This document shows positions 1-7,965 of a stretch of DNA of 64,000 bases, one piece after another. The notes under the pieces are model-generated. The model ran no database searches. It was given only the letters and a program-made list of their open reading frames with translations, and was not told where the DNA came from. Source of the stretch: Massilia kyonggiensis. GTDB lineage: Bacteria; Pseudomonadota; Gammaproteobacteria; Burkholderiales; Burkholderiaceae_D. Position 1 is the first letter of the stretch, and the number at the start of each line of letters is the position of its first letter. The translations under genes were made by a program, and so were the position numbers. The DNA is taken from the NCBI RefSeq assembly GCF_024756235.1, contig NZ_JANUGY010000003.1:372001-436000 (forward strand), read 5' to 3'.

Positions 1-554
1 AAATCGAAGTACATGGCCCACACGGCCAGCAGCGAATCGGCCGGTGTCCAAGGCCGCGGCGTCGCGCGGTTCAGCAGATATTCGAACGGACGCGCACGCA
101 GGCCGTTCAGGCCGTCGTTGACGCCCGCGGCATAGCGGTCCAGGAACGCGCGCTCCGCCGGTGCCATGCGCTGCAGGACCTGCTCGGCACGGGCGCGGAA
201 ACGGTGCAGGCGGTGCGCGCGGTCGAGCGGCAGCGCCTTGGCCCCGAACAGCTCGGCCAGTTCGCCGGCAGCGCTGCGGCGCAGCAGGTCCATCTGGAAA
301 AAGCGTTCCTGGCCGTGCACGAACCCGGTGGCATACGCGACGTCGAGCCGGGTCGCCCCGCTGATGGTGGGCACGCCGTTCGCGTCGCGCTCCACGGTCA
401 CCGGCGCCGACAGCAGCGGCGAGCGATGCTGGCCGTCGAGCTCGGGCAGGCTCGCGCGCAAGGTCATCCAGGCGCCGCCCGCCACGAGCACCGGCAGCAC
501 GACGACCCCGACCGCAACGCGCCGTCCCCATTTGCCCCATCCACGCTGTCGCAT
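1..554 (-). CDS. Penicillin acylase family protein, N-terminal part (runs off the left edge)
   Basis: The visible 184 codons give a basic N-terminus, one hydrophobic anchor or signal segment (about residues 12-30), and then the alpha-subunit start of an Ntn-hydrolase amidase: a segment reading VTVERDANGVPTI, the stretch ATGFVHGQERFFQMDLLRR, and YAAGVNDGL. These are typical of penicillin/acyl-homoserine-lactone acylases, which are exported and self-cleave into two chains. The nucleophile Ser at the start of the beta chain lies outside the window, so activity cannot be judged. I chose the ATG at 554 because an AAGGGA box lies about 8 bases upstream; an in-frame ATG at 563 is the alternative. 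The substrate (beta-lactam, AHL or another amide) cannot be told. Confidence 0.85.
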   Translation of the reverse strand, partial: MRQRGWGKWGRRVAVGVVVLPVLVAGGAWMTLRASLPELDGQHRSPLLSAPVTVERDANGVPTISGATRLDVAYATGFVHGQERFFQMDLLRRSAAGELAELFGAKALPLDRAHRLHRFRARAEQVLQRMAPAERAFLDRYAAGVNDGLNGLRARPFEYLLNRATPRPWTPADSLLAVWAMYFD

Positions 555-745
555 GCCGCTCATCCCTTTGAAAAAAGGGGCATCTTGCCAGAAATTGCAC
601 CTGCGGGCGAGTACGTGACAGCCTTTACCCGCGATGGTTCCCCGTGCGCGATTGAGCGGTCTCTCTTGCAGACTCGCGCTGCCTTCTAAGCTATGGGAAG
701 GCGCGCAGGACGCGCGTGATGGCGAGGCTGGATTCGGGAGGCACG

Positions 746-1024
746 ATGATGCGGGTGCTCGGTATTGGGCTGGTGCTGGCGCTGGCCGCGTGCACGACAC
801 CGCAGGAACGCGCCGCCCAGGCGCAGGCCGACGTCGAGCGGATGATGGCGGTCTACGGCCCGGCCTGCGTCCGGCTGGGCTATGCGGCCCAGACGGATGC
901 GTGGCGCAGTTGCGTGATCAGCCTGGGTGCGAAGTACGATCTGCAGCACTATGGACCGCCTGCGGGCTACTATGGCTGGGGTCCGGGTTACTGGCGGGGC
1001 GGCTGGTGGGATCCGTACTGGTGA
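746..1024 (+). CDS. Small putative lipoprotein, Tyr/Trp/Gly-rich C-terminus
   Basis: A 92-residue protein with a lipoprotein signal peptide (MMRVLGIGLVLALAAC, lipobox LAAC), so it is probably lipidated and held in the envelope. The mature part is short, has two further Cys (about residues 43 and 57) that could form a disulfide, and ends in an aromatic Gly/Tyr/Trp-rich tail. The start follows a GGGAGG box by 4-5 bases; the ATG at 716 is in frame but less likely. I do not recognise a family. Its last 107 bases overlap the 3' end of the convergent deacetylase gene. Confidence 0.65.
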   Translation: MMRVLGIGLVLALAACTTPQERAAQAQADVERMMAVYGPACVRLGYAAQTDAWRSCVISLGAKYDLQHYGPPAGYYGWGPGYWRGGWWDPYW

Positions 1025-2180
1025 AAGGCGGGGTGAGGCGCTGAGCGACGCGGCGCGCGAACTCGGCTTTCGTCACCGCTTCGCGGCCTTCCAACAGGCG
1101 TTCCAGCGACTGCTGGATGTGGCGGACCAGTTCCGGATAGCGCGCATCGGGCGGATGCAGGCTGAAGCGCACGAGCGGCGAGCGCGCCAGCATGGCCGCG
1201 GTGGCGTCGGCCACACGTGGCGACAGGATGCGCCCGCTGCGGTTGCGCGCCGCGTACACGAGCGACGGCGACAGGATCGCGTGCGTGCCGCGGCGGTTGT
1301 TTTGCGTGAATGGCATGGGCGTCGCGAGAGGGATGACCGGGTTTTGCTTGTTTTCCAGCAGATCGTGCGGCAGATTTTGCCCCGGATCCAGCGGCAGTGC
1401 CGGATCATCGCGGCCGCGCATATCGTGACGCAGGTCCGTGCCGTTCGCACCTGTCCAATTGCGCGCATCGAACTGCATGTTGCCGGGGCCTCGGGCAGAC
1501 TGGTTTCCCTGGCCGGACTGGACAGCCCCGCTGCCGCCCTGGATGCTCGCGCTGGCATCGCCGCGGTACCCCGGCCGCTCGCCGGCGCCCTGGCCGGCGC
1601 CCTCGCTGCGGCCCTCCCTGCGGCCCTCGCCGGCACCATCCTGCGCGACCGGACGTCGCTCGCGCGCCCCCGGCAGACAATGGAAATGGCTGAACGTGGT
1701 GGTGTACGCGAACGGCGCGTCACGCAGCGCCCGCCAGGCGCCCTCGCCCAGCAGCCACGCGGGCGGTACGAAGCCGGTGGGCGTCCAGCCGCGCGCCGCG
1801 AACCAGTCGAGGCCCAGTTCCAGGCGGCGCCGCGCTTCCGCCTCGGTCAGCGCCGCAAATTCTCCCTCGCGCCGCGTGTACACGTTGCGCAGGAAGCGCG
1901 CGCGCAAGCCGCCGCTTCCCGCCTCCGTGTCGAGATGGCTGTAGCCGTGCAGCGCCAGCTCGTCGCCCCGCTCCAGCGCCACGTTCAGGCAGGCTTCCAT
2001 CGCGGGAGACTGCTCGGGCCGGAAGTGGTAGTGCGGTACGACGAGCCACGTCAGCGGAATGTCCGCCACGGCCCGCACGGCTTCCACGAGGCGCAGGCAA
2101 TCGCTCCACGTGGCCGGCGCCACGTCATGGATCGACACGCACAGCATGTGCTCGTCGGGCGACCAGTCAATCTGTGACAC
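918..2180 (-). CDS. DUF2334-type polysaccharide deacetylase family protein
   Basis: A 420-residue protein of the NodB-like fold that removes acyl groups from sugars. It opens with the metal-site motif SIHD (about residue 16) and has a second motif HGYSH near residue 78, then VPPAWLL. No signal peptide is seen, so it is probably cytoplasmic, acting on an intermediate before export. Between about residues 185 and 300 sits an unusual low-complexity Gly/Arg/Gln/Asn-rich insert; the barrel appears to resume after it (ILSPSLVYAARNRSG). The start overlaps the end of the glycosyltransferase gene by 14 bases, which implies translational coupling and a shared pathway. The tail is Ser/Pro-rich and overlaps the lipoprotein gene on the other strand. 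Confidence 0.8.
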   Translation of the reverse strand: MSQIDWSPDEHMLCVSIHDVAPATWSDCLRLVEAVRAVADIPLTWLVVPHYHFRPEQSPAMEACLNVALERGDELALHGYSHLDTEAGSGGLRARFLRNVYTRREGEFAALTEAEARRRLELGLDWFAARGWTPTGFVPPAWLLGEGAWRALRDAPFAYTTTFSHFHCLPGARERRPVAQDGAGEGRREGRSEGAGQGAGERPGYRGDASASIQGGSGAVQSGQGNQSARGPGNMQFDARNWTGANGTDLRHDMRGRDDPALPLDPGQNLPHDLLENKQNPVIPLATPMPFTQNNRRGTHAILSPSLVYAARNRSGRILSPRVADATAAMLARSPLVRFSLHPPDARYPELVRHIQQSLERLLEGREAVTKAEFARRVAQRLTPPFTSTDPTSRPASNPDPSHSSPQAVHSAADRTSHPG

Positions 2181-3330
2181 GGATGCGCTCCCGCTCGTTG
2201 GTCAATGCGATCGGCATGCCATGGACCGCATGCGGATACCCGCCCAGCAAGCCTTCGTAGCGGCCGATCACCTGCGGCAGGATTTCGTTCCAGTCATAGC
2301 GTTCGACGGCCCTGCGCCGCGCCGCCTGGCCCATGCGGGCGAGGTCGCGCTGGAAGATGGCCTCGATCGCGCCGGCCAGGCTGCCGACGTCGTTCGGCTC
2401 GGCCAGGATGCCCGTTTCCGTGTCGACCAGTTCGGCCACGCCGCCCTGGGTCGTGGCGACGACGGGCAGGCCGCACGCCATCGCTTCCAGCACGATCAGG
2501 CCGAACGTTTCGCAATCGCCCGGGTGCACGAGCACGTCGCAGCTGGCCAGCAGGCGGGCCAGCTGGCGCTGGTCGCGCCGGAACGGGATGTGCGTGACGC
2601 GGTCGCAATACGGCAGCACGCCGCCACCGCCCACGAGGATCAGGTGGTACAGATCGCCCAGCTTGCGCACGGCTTCGATCAGGACGTGCAGTTTCTTTTC
2701 CGGCGTGAAGCGGCCGGCATAGACGAGCAGGCGCGCATCCGGTGCGAGGCCCAGGTGCTCGCGCAGCGTCTCGTCGCGGCGCTGCGGCCGGAACACGCTG
2801 CTGTCGATGCCGAGCGGCTGGTGCACGGCGCCATGCACGCCGATTGCATCGAGCTGCTGCACCATGATGCGGCTGGGCGCCAGCACGAGGTCGAACTGGC
2901 GGTACAGGTTGGCGAGGTAGCGGCAGGTGCCGCGCGCGATCCAGCGGCCGAAGCGCGGCTGCACGAGGCGCGGCAGGTCGGAGTGGTAGAAGGCGACGGC
3001 CGGGATGTCGTAGCGTTGGCGCATGCGCAGCGCGGCCCAGGCGCAGTGGCCCGCGTCGCCCGCCTCGACGACGTCGGGACGGACGGATTCCAGCAGGCGC
3101 GCCGGACCTTCGACGGACAGCGGCATGCGGTAGCCGTGGAAGCCCGGCAGGCCGGCGGACGGGATCTTGACGAGCGCGGGCACGGTGTCGTCGCACGTCT
3201 CCACGTTGGAGCTCATGATCGTGTGCCGGACGCGGCTGCGCCGTGCCAGCCAATGGGCCTTGGCATTCAGATAGGTGCTGACGCCGCCTCCTTCGGCCGC
3301 GTAGAACATCGTAATGTCGACGAGATGCAT
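2167..3330 (-). CDS. GT4-family glycosyltransferase
   Basis: A 387-residue retaining glycosyltransferase with two Rossmann-like halves. The N-terminus begins MHLVDITMFYAAEGGG, with the Gly-rich acceptor-side loop followed by VSTYL. The C-terminal half has YAGRFTPEKKLHVLIEA and the E-x7-E nucleotide-sugar motif within CETFGLIVLEAMACGLPVVA. It transfers a sugar from a nucleotide donor to an unidentified envelope glycolipid or polysaccharide. I chose the ATG at 3330 because family proteins begin at this strand; no strong ribosome site is visible, and an upstream in-frame start at 3399 would add 23 residues. It lies directly before the deacetylase gene, so a two-step sugar transfer and deacylation is plausible but inferred. 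Confidence 0.85.
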   Translation of the reverse strand: MHLVDITMFYAAEGGGVSTYLNAKAHWLARRSRVRHTIMSSNVETCDDTVPALVKIPSAGLPGFHGYRMPLSVEGPARLLESVRPDVVEAGDAGHCAWAALRMRQRYDIPAVAFYHSDLPRLVQPRFGRWIARGTCRYLANLYRQFDLVLAPSRIMVQQLDAIGVHGAVHQPLGIDSSVFRPQRRDETLREHLGLAPDARLLVYAGRFTPEKKLHVLIEAVRKLGDLYHLILVGGGGVLPYCDRVTHIPFRRDQRQLARLLASCDVLVHPGDCETFGLIVLEAMACGLPVVATTQGGVAELVDTETGILAEPNDVGSLAGAIEAIFQRDLARMGQAARRRAVERYDWNEILPQVIGRYEGLLGGYPHAVHGMPIALTNERERIRVTD

Positions 3331-3486
3331 GCTTGGGGTCCGGTCAAAGTATCCCCACAATAGCAGCGTAGACGGTGCGCCGGGTTTGCGCACTGTCAAG
3401 CGAACACCGCCTGCTGCCGGGAGCCGTCCTGGTCGAGCAGGCGCCGTCCGGCGCCGCTACGATGCCGTCACTGTTGCGTGACGGTG

Positions 3487-3513
3487 AAAGGGCTCCCCGT
3501 TGTGGGGAGGCCC
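3487..3513 (-). terminator. Intrinsic terminator after recR
   Basis: Immediately after the recR stop, read on the minus strand, a GC-rich hairpin (CTCCCC / GGGGAG plus outer GGG/CCC pairs) is followed by a short T run. A second small hairpin (CGTCAC / GTGACG) lies just beyond, near 3462-3484. Together they probably end the dnaX-ybaB-yciI-recR transcript. Confidence 0.6.
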
Positions 3514-3514
3514 A

Positions 3515-4105
3515 TTATGCACTGCGCCTGTCGAGCATGGCGCGCGCGATGGTGCCCGCGTCCACGTACTCGAGCTCGCCCCCGACGGGGACGCCGCGCG
3601 CGAGGCGGCTGACCTGGAGTCCGCGCGCCTTCAGCATTTCGCTGATGTAATGGGCGGTCGCTTCGCCCTCGTTGGTGAAATTGGTGGCGAGTACGACTTC
3701 CTTCACCTCGCCATCGCCGGCGCGACCGATCAGCTTTTCCAGGTGCAGGTCCTTCGGGCCGATGCCGTCCAGCGGCGACAGCCGGCCCATCAGCACGAAA
3801 TACAAACCCTTGTACGTCAGGGTCTGCTCGATCATCATCTGGTCGGCCGGCGTCTCGACGACGCACAGGAGCGCACGGTCGCGCTGCCCGTCGGCGCACA
3901 GGTCGCAGACTTCCGTTTCGGAGAAGGTATTGCACATGGCGCAGTGATGCACCGCGTCGACGGCCTGGTACAGCGCGCGCGACAGCATGGCGGCGCCTTC
4001 GCGGTCGTGCTGCAGCAGGTGGAAGGCCATGCGCTGCGCCGACTTCGGCCCGACGCCCGGCAGGCGGCGCAAGGCCTCGGTGAGGAAGTCGAGCGATTTG
4101 GACAT
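3515..4105 (-). CDS. recR: Recombination mediator protein RecR
   Basis: A 196-residue protein of normal family length. RecR works with RecO (and RecF) to load RecA on SSB-coated single-stranded gaps. The N-terminal helix-hairpin-helix reads [21 protein letters not shown] four-Cys zinc site follows (CAMC, then CDLC, about residues 55-70), then a Toprim domain starting near [16 protein letters not shown], and the conserved C-terminal segment [15 protein letters not shown]. It is the last gene of the dnaX-ybaB-recR cluster, here separated from ybaB by a yciI-like gene. Confidence 0.97.
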   Translation of the reverse strand: MSKSLDFLTEALRRLPGVGPKSAQRMAFHLLQHDREGAAMLSRALYQAVDAVHHCAMCNTFSETEVCDLCADGQRDRALLCVVETPADQMMIEQTLTYKGLYFVLMGRLSPLDGIGPKDLHLEKLIGRAGDGEVKEVVLATNFTNEGEATAHYISEMLKARGLQVSRLARGVPVGGELEYVDAGTIARAMLDRRSA

Positions 4106-4110
4106 AATTA

Positions 4111-4142
4111 ACTCCTGGACTCCTGGACTCCTGGACTCCCGG
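4111..4142. repeat. 8-bp direct tandem repeat (four units)
   Basis: Three exact copies of ACTCCTGG followed by one ACTCCCGG copy lie between the yciI-like gene and the recR start codon, directly in the recR leader. On the message strand the repeat reads CCAGGAGT and so contains several AGGAG-like sequences a few bases before the recR ATG. Confidence 0.8.
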
Positions 4143-4172
4143 CCCCCGGGGACGCCGAGCCTCCGCCGGTGC

Positions 4173-4463
4173 TTACTGTGCGCGCCAGGCGGACAGCGCC
4201 TCGGCGGTCATGGTGGGAATGAACTCGGTGATGGCGTAGGTCGCGAGGCCGGCCTGTGCGAACGGATCGTCGCGCAGCGCGGCTTCGAGCTCGGCGCGGT
4301 CGGCCGCGTGGGCAACGAGGATGCCGCCGTCGCGCGGCTCCTTGCGGCCCGCCATCAGGATCAGCCCGCGCGCAGCGTGCTCCTGCAGCCAGGCGCGGTG
4401 CGCCGGGAGGTACGCATCGATGCGCTCGAGCGGCGCCGTATAAGTGAGGGTAACAATAAACAT
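4173..4463 (-). CDS. YciI family protein
   Basis: A 96-residue ferredoxin-like-fold protein of the YciI type. The hallmarks are the N-terminal strand MFIVTLTYT, a conserved central His within the segment around HRAWLQEH, and the Asp-containing [14 protein letters not shown] segment near residue 65. YciI-like proteins are small dimeric enzymes of mostly unknown substrate, related to muconolactone isomerase-like folds. Its ATG shares one base with the ybaB stop (TGATG), so it is translated with ybaB. Its presence between ybaB and recR suggests co-expression, not necessarily shared function. Confidence 0.85.
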   Translation of the reverse strand: MFIVTLTYTAPLERIDAYLPAHRAWLQEHAARGLILMAGRKEPRDGGILVAHAADRAELEAALRDDPFAQAGLATYAITEFIPTMTAEALSAWRAQ

Positions 4464-4789
4464 CAGAACGGCATCTTGAAGCCCGGCGGCAGCGGCAGGC
4501 CGGCGGTCAGGCCGCTCATCTTTTCCTGGGCGGTGGATTCGGCCTTGCGCACGGCGTCGTTGAACGCGGCGGCGACGAGGTCTTCCAGCATGTCGCGATC
4601 GTCACCCAGCAGCGACGGGTCGATCGATACGCGCTTGACGTCGTTCTTGCACGTCATGACGACCTTCACGAGGCCGGCGCCCGACTGCCCTTCGACTTCG
4701 ATCTGGGCCAGCTGCTCCTGCGCCTTCTTCATGTTGTCCTGCATGGCCTGCGCCTGCTTCATCAGGCCTGCGAGCTGGTTTTTCATCAT
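4463..4789 (-). CDS. ybaB: YbaB/EbfC family nucleoid-associated protein
   Basis: A 108-residue protein of normal length. YbaB/EbfC dimers bind DNA as small tweezer-like nucleoid proteins. The N-terminal amphipathic coiled helix ([20 protein letters not shown]) leads into the central beta sheet with [14 protein letters not shown] and the conserved C-terminal helix, ending in [12 protein letters not shown]. It lies 72 bases downstream of dnaX, the usual arrangement. Confidence 0.95.
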   Translation of the reverse strand: MMKNQLAGLMKQAQAMQDNMKKAQEQLAQIEVEGQSGAGLVKVVMTCKNDVKRVSIDPSLLGDDRDMLEDLVAAAFNDAVRKAESTAQEKMSGLTAGLPLPPGFKMPF

Positions 4790-4861
4790 GATGTGTTCTC
4801 CAAAAAAGTCGGATGGGTAAATCGTTTATACAGTTTATACGGGCACTGGCGCGGACGCGGC

Positions 4862-7006
4862 TCAGGACGCGATCGGCCGCACGGAACCGGGCACAACGAA
4901 CGCGTCGAACGTGCGCACCATGTCCTGCACGAACGGATCGGCGTCGACGGTGGCCTCGGCTTCGCGCTGCAACCGCTCGCGCCGGGCCTTGGCCTCGGCG
5001 CTGGCCGTGTACCAGGTCGGCGCGATCTCGGTCTCGACGTTCACGCGCACGGCCGGGAAGCGTTCCTGCAGCACCGCGCACAGTTTTTCGCTGTTGCCGC
5101 TCGCGCGCAGCGTGTCGACGGGAACGCGCAGGCGGAACGTCGCCGCGGCGCCATCGGCCACGCATTCGATCAGCTCGGTCTGGAAGGCCAGTTGCTGGGC
5201 CACGCCGCGCAGCGCCAGCGAGGCGGCCAGCGCCGGCCAGTTGCCGTCCCACTCGATGGCCGGGACGGGCGTGATGACGTAGGCGTACGGCGGCGCGGAC
5301 GGTGCCGCGACGCGGGCCGGCGCCGGCGGCGCCTGCACAGGCGACGCGGCCACGGCCGGTCCGTCCATGGCCACGGCACTGTCGTCGGAAAATTCGGTGA
5401 CCCAGGCCGGCGGCTCGTCGTCGGCGACCGCCTGCTCGTCAGCCTGGCCCTGCGCGGGCTGGCGCATCATCGCCGGCTGCGGCTGGGCGGCGGACTGGGG
5501 CTGCGTCCGCGCGGCAGCGGCGCCGTTCGGCGCGCCCTGGTCCCACGGTGCCGGCGCGGCCGCGCGCGCGGGGGCGCTTGGGGCGGGCGCCGCCGGCGCG
5601 GCAGGCGCAGCCGCGGGAGCCGGTTCCGCGGCCGGTGCCGGACGCCGTGGCGCGCCGCCCATGCGGGCACCGGCGCGCGCCGCTTCCAGCGCGGCATCGA
5701 GGGCCGCACGGGCTGACGTCATGGCGCGGCCCGCACCCTGTGCAGACGCCGGTGCCGGTGCCGCGGAAGCGGCCGGGCCGGCCGGACGCGCGGCGGCGGC
5801 CGGCGCCGCCGGGGCTGCGGCAGCAGTGGGACGCGCGGGCGCCGCCTGCGGCATCGTGCGCGCCAGCGCGGCCGGCGCGGGCGATGCGGCCTGCTCTGCC
5901 CCGCCCTGTCCCGGGCGGAACGCCAGCATGCGCAGCAGGGTCATCGTGAAGCCCGCGTACTCGTCCGGCGCGAGGCCGATCTCGTTGCGGCCGATCACGG
6001 CGATCTGATAATACAGCTGCACTTCCTGCGGGTCGAATTGCGTCGCGAGGCGCTGGATGTCGGCCAGTTCCGGCAGGTCGTCCGGCAGCGCGGCGGGCAC
6101 GGTCTGCGCCAGCGCGATCCGGTGCAGCAACGTGCCCAGGTCCTGCAGCGCGCCGTTGTACGACAGGCTGCGGCTGGCCATCTCGTCGGCGACGGCCATC
6201 AGGTCGGCGCCGTCCTGGTTCGCGAGCGCGTCGAGCAGGCGGACCAGGTAGGACTGGTCGAGCGCGCCCAGCATGCCCTGCACGGCGTCGAGCGTGACGG
6301 CGCCGGCCGCATAGGCGATGGCCTGGTCGGTCAGCGACAGCGCGTCGCGCATCGAACCGTGCGCGCCCTGCGCGAGCAGGCGCAGCGCGGGCTGCTCGAA
6401 CGTCACGCCTTCCTGGCCGAGGATGTTTTCCAGGTGACCGACGATGTGACCGGGCGGCATCTGCTTCAGGTTGAACTGCAGGCAGCGCGACAGCACGGTC
6501 ACGGGAATCTTTTGCGGGTCCGTCGTCGCGAGGATGAATTTCACGTGCTCGGGCGGCTCTTCCAGCGTCTTCAGCATCGCGTTGAAGGCGTGGTTCGTGA
6601 GCATGTGCACCTCGTCGATCATATAGACCTTGAAGCGCGCATTGCTCGGCGCGTAGACCGCTTGCTCCAGCAGCTGGGCCATCTCGTCGACGCCGCGGTT
6701 CGACGCGGCGTCCATCTCGACGTAGTCGACGAAGCGGCCGGCGTCGATCGCGCGGCACGGTTCGCACTGGCCGCACGGCTCGGCCGTGATCGACCCGTTG
6801 CCGTCCGGCCCGACGCAGTTGAGCGACTTGGCCAGGATGCGCGACAGCGTGGTCTTGCCCACCCCGCGCGTGCCGGTGAACAGATAGGCGTGGTGCAGCC
6901 GTCCGGTACGCAAGGCATGGGTCAGCGCACGGACGACGTGCTCCTGGCCAACCAGCGTTTCAAAGTTCCGGGGACGGTATTTGCGGGCGAGGACTTGATA
7001 GGACAT
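4862..7006 (-). CDS. dnaX: DNA polymerase III subunits gamma/tau
   Basis: A 714-residue clamp-loader ATPase. The AAA+ module has Walker A GTRGVGKTTL (about residues 45-54), a zinc site (CGQCEPC) around 77-83, Walker B MIDEVHML, and the sensor region ATTDPQKIPVTVLSRC. Clamp-loader domain III follows to about residue 365. A long Ala/Pro-rich linker (about 380-560) leads to the tau-specific C-terminal region that in relatives contacts the helicase and polymerase alpha. I saw no E. coli-style A-run slippery site, so a separate gamma form is not evident. It is first in the cluster with ybaB and recR. Confidence 0.96.
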   Translation of the reverse strand: MSYQVLARKYRPRNFETLVGQEHVVRALTHALRTGRLHHAYLFTGTRGVGKTTLSRILAKSLNCVGPDGNGSITAEPCGQCEPCRAIDAGRFVDYVEMDAASNRGVDEMAQLLEQAVYAPSNARFKVYMIDEVHMLTNHAFNAMLKTLEEPPEHVKFILATTDPQKIPVTVLSRCLQFNLKQMPPGHIVGHLENILGQEGVTFEQPALRLLAQGAHGSMRDALSLTDQAIAYAAGAVTLDAVQGMLGALDQSYLVRLLDALANQDGADLMAVADEMASRSLSYNGALQDLGTLLHRIALAQTVPAALPDDLPELADIQRLATQFDPQEVQLYYQIAVIGRNEIGLAPDEYAGFTMTLLRMLAFRPGQGGAEQAASPAPAALARTMPQAAPARPTAAAAPAAPAAAARPAGPAASAAPAPASAQGAGRAMTSARAALDAALEAARAGARMGGAPRRPAPAAEPAPAAAPAAPAAPAPSAPARAAAPAPWDQGAPNGAAAARTQPQSAAQPQPAMMRQPAQGQADEQAVADDEPPAWVTEFSDDSAVAMDGPAVAASPVQAPPAPARVAAPSAPPYAYVITPVPAIEWDGNWPALAASLALRGVAQQLAFQTELIECVADGAAATFRLRVPVDTLRASGNSEKLCAVLQERFPAVRVNVETEIAPTWYTASAEAKARRERLQREAEATVDADPFVQDMVRTFDAFVVPGSVRPIAS

Positions 7007-7100
7007 ACCGCGATTTTACCGTAGACCGGGCGAGGCGCGGCAACATTAGACGCTCGTCGGGAATTCCCCTACACTGATATTTTTCTTTCAATTAGGAAAA

Positions 7101-7772
7101 ATGAAATACACCTTGCGCATCCCGCTGCTCATCACTTGCCTGTTGCTCGCGCTGCCGGGCCATGCCGCCGAACGCGAATGGCTCCCGTACCGCAAGCTGG
7201 TCGACGTCATCAAGCTCGACAAGTTCGACGCCCTGCCCCCGGCCGAGCGCGACAAGGTCATCCTGTACGCGAAGCTGGTGCCGGTGAATAAAGCCATTTC
7301 TCCGCTGGATGCGGGCCTCGTCGTCGTGGACGGCGCCAGCCGGACACCCATGCCGCTCGATGCCGCCGGCCGCGCGCGCATGGTGCTGAATCCGCAGTGG
7401 ATGGCGCACGACGCGCAGATCTGGACGAGCCTGCCCAAGGGCGAGAAGATGCGCATGGGCTTCGACCTGGGCGCCGTGCTGCCCGAGGCGACGCAGTGGC
7501 GCTACGCGACCGTGATGGGTGCCATCCCGCAGACCAATGCCGCGATCGGCAAGGTGGCCGGCGCGCTGAGCCTGTTCGTGCCCACGATGAAATCCGTGAT
7601 CTTCAAGTTCGACAAGCCAGCCCAGCTGACCATCAAGGCGGCCGGCGGCGACAAGCGCTATGCCAGCGACGCGAAGAACCATGTCAGGCTCAAGCTCGAC
7701 GACGCCATGCTGAAGGAAAATCCGCTGGTGGAGGTGTCGATGCGCCCGCTCGAAGCGGAGATCGACGAATAA
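7101..7772 (+). CDS. Exported protein of unknown function
   Basis: A 223-residue protein with a clear Sec signal peptide (MKYTLRIPLLITCLLLALPGHA, cleavage after AHA-like site) and an AGGA ribosome site just upstream. The mature part is mixed alpha/beta with no Cys. It has a DKFDALPPAERDKV segment early and repeated beta strands such as VILYAKLVPV and VIFKFDKPAQLTIKAAG. I do not recognise a family or catalytic motif; a periplasmic accessory or beta-sandwich protein is possible. It is divergent from dnaX and ends 12 bases before the 3' end of the SRP RNA gene on the other strand. Confidence 0.75.
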   Translation: MKYTLRIPLLITCLLLALPGHAAEREWLPYRKLVDVIKLDKFDALPPAERDKVILYAKLVPVNKAISPLDAGLVVVDGASRTPMPLDAAGRARMVLNPQWMAHDAQIWTSLPKGEKMRMGFDLGAVLPEATQWRYATVMGAIPQTNAAIGKVAGALSLFVPTMKSVIFKFDKPAQLTIKAAGGDKRYASDAKNHVRLKLDDAMLKENPLVEVSMRPLEAEIDE

Positions 7773-7783
7773 GGAAGGTAGTA

Positions 7784-7879
7784 GGCGAGCCTGATCTGCG
7801 GCACTTGCGGTGAACGGCTTTGGCTGCTTCGTTCCCGACCTGACCAGGTAAACCATGCCACAATGCGCAGGGGCCCGCC
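7784..7879 (-). ncRNA. ffs: Signal recognition particle RNA (4.5S-type, bacterial small SRP RNA)
   Basis: Read on the minus strand, the roughly 96-nt RNA begins GGCGGGCC and ends GGCTCGCC, which pair end to end with one G-U. The core carries the conserved apical loop: GTTTACCTGGTCAGGTC, then GGAACGAAGCAGCC, the domain IV sequence bound by Ffh. It forms the SRP with Ffh to target membrane proteins. A matching promoter lies immediately upstream (7887-7915). The gene sits between ubiD and the convergent exported-protein gene. Confidence 0.93.
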
Positions 7880-7886
7880 AGCTCGC

Positions 7887-7915
7887 ATTATAACCGCTTG
7901 CGGGCATACCGGCAA
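7887..7915 (-). promoter_or_regulatory. Sigma-70 promoter of the SRP RNA
   Basis: On the minus strand, -35 TTGCCG (7915-7910), a 17-base spacer, and a perfect -10 TATAAT (7892-7887). The -10 ends 7 bases before the predicted RNA 5' end at 7879. The -35 matches 4 of 6 consensus bases. Confidence 0.85.
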
Positions 7916-7965
7916 ACTACCGCCGGGATGCCCTGCGTGCACCTATATAGAGTACGTGGAGTACG

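Noticed and set aside
4862..7006. Programmed frameshift site in dnaX
   Set aside because: No A-AAA-AAG type slippery run is present at the expected position.
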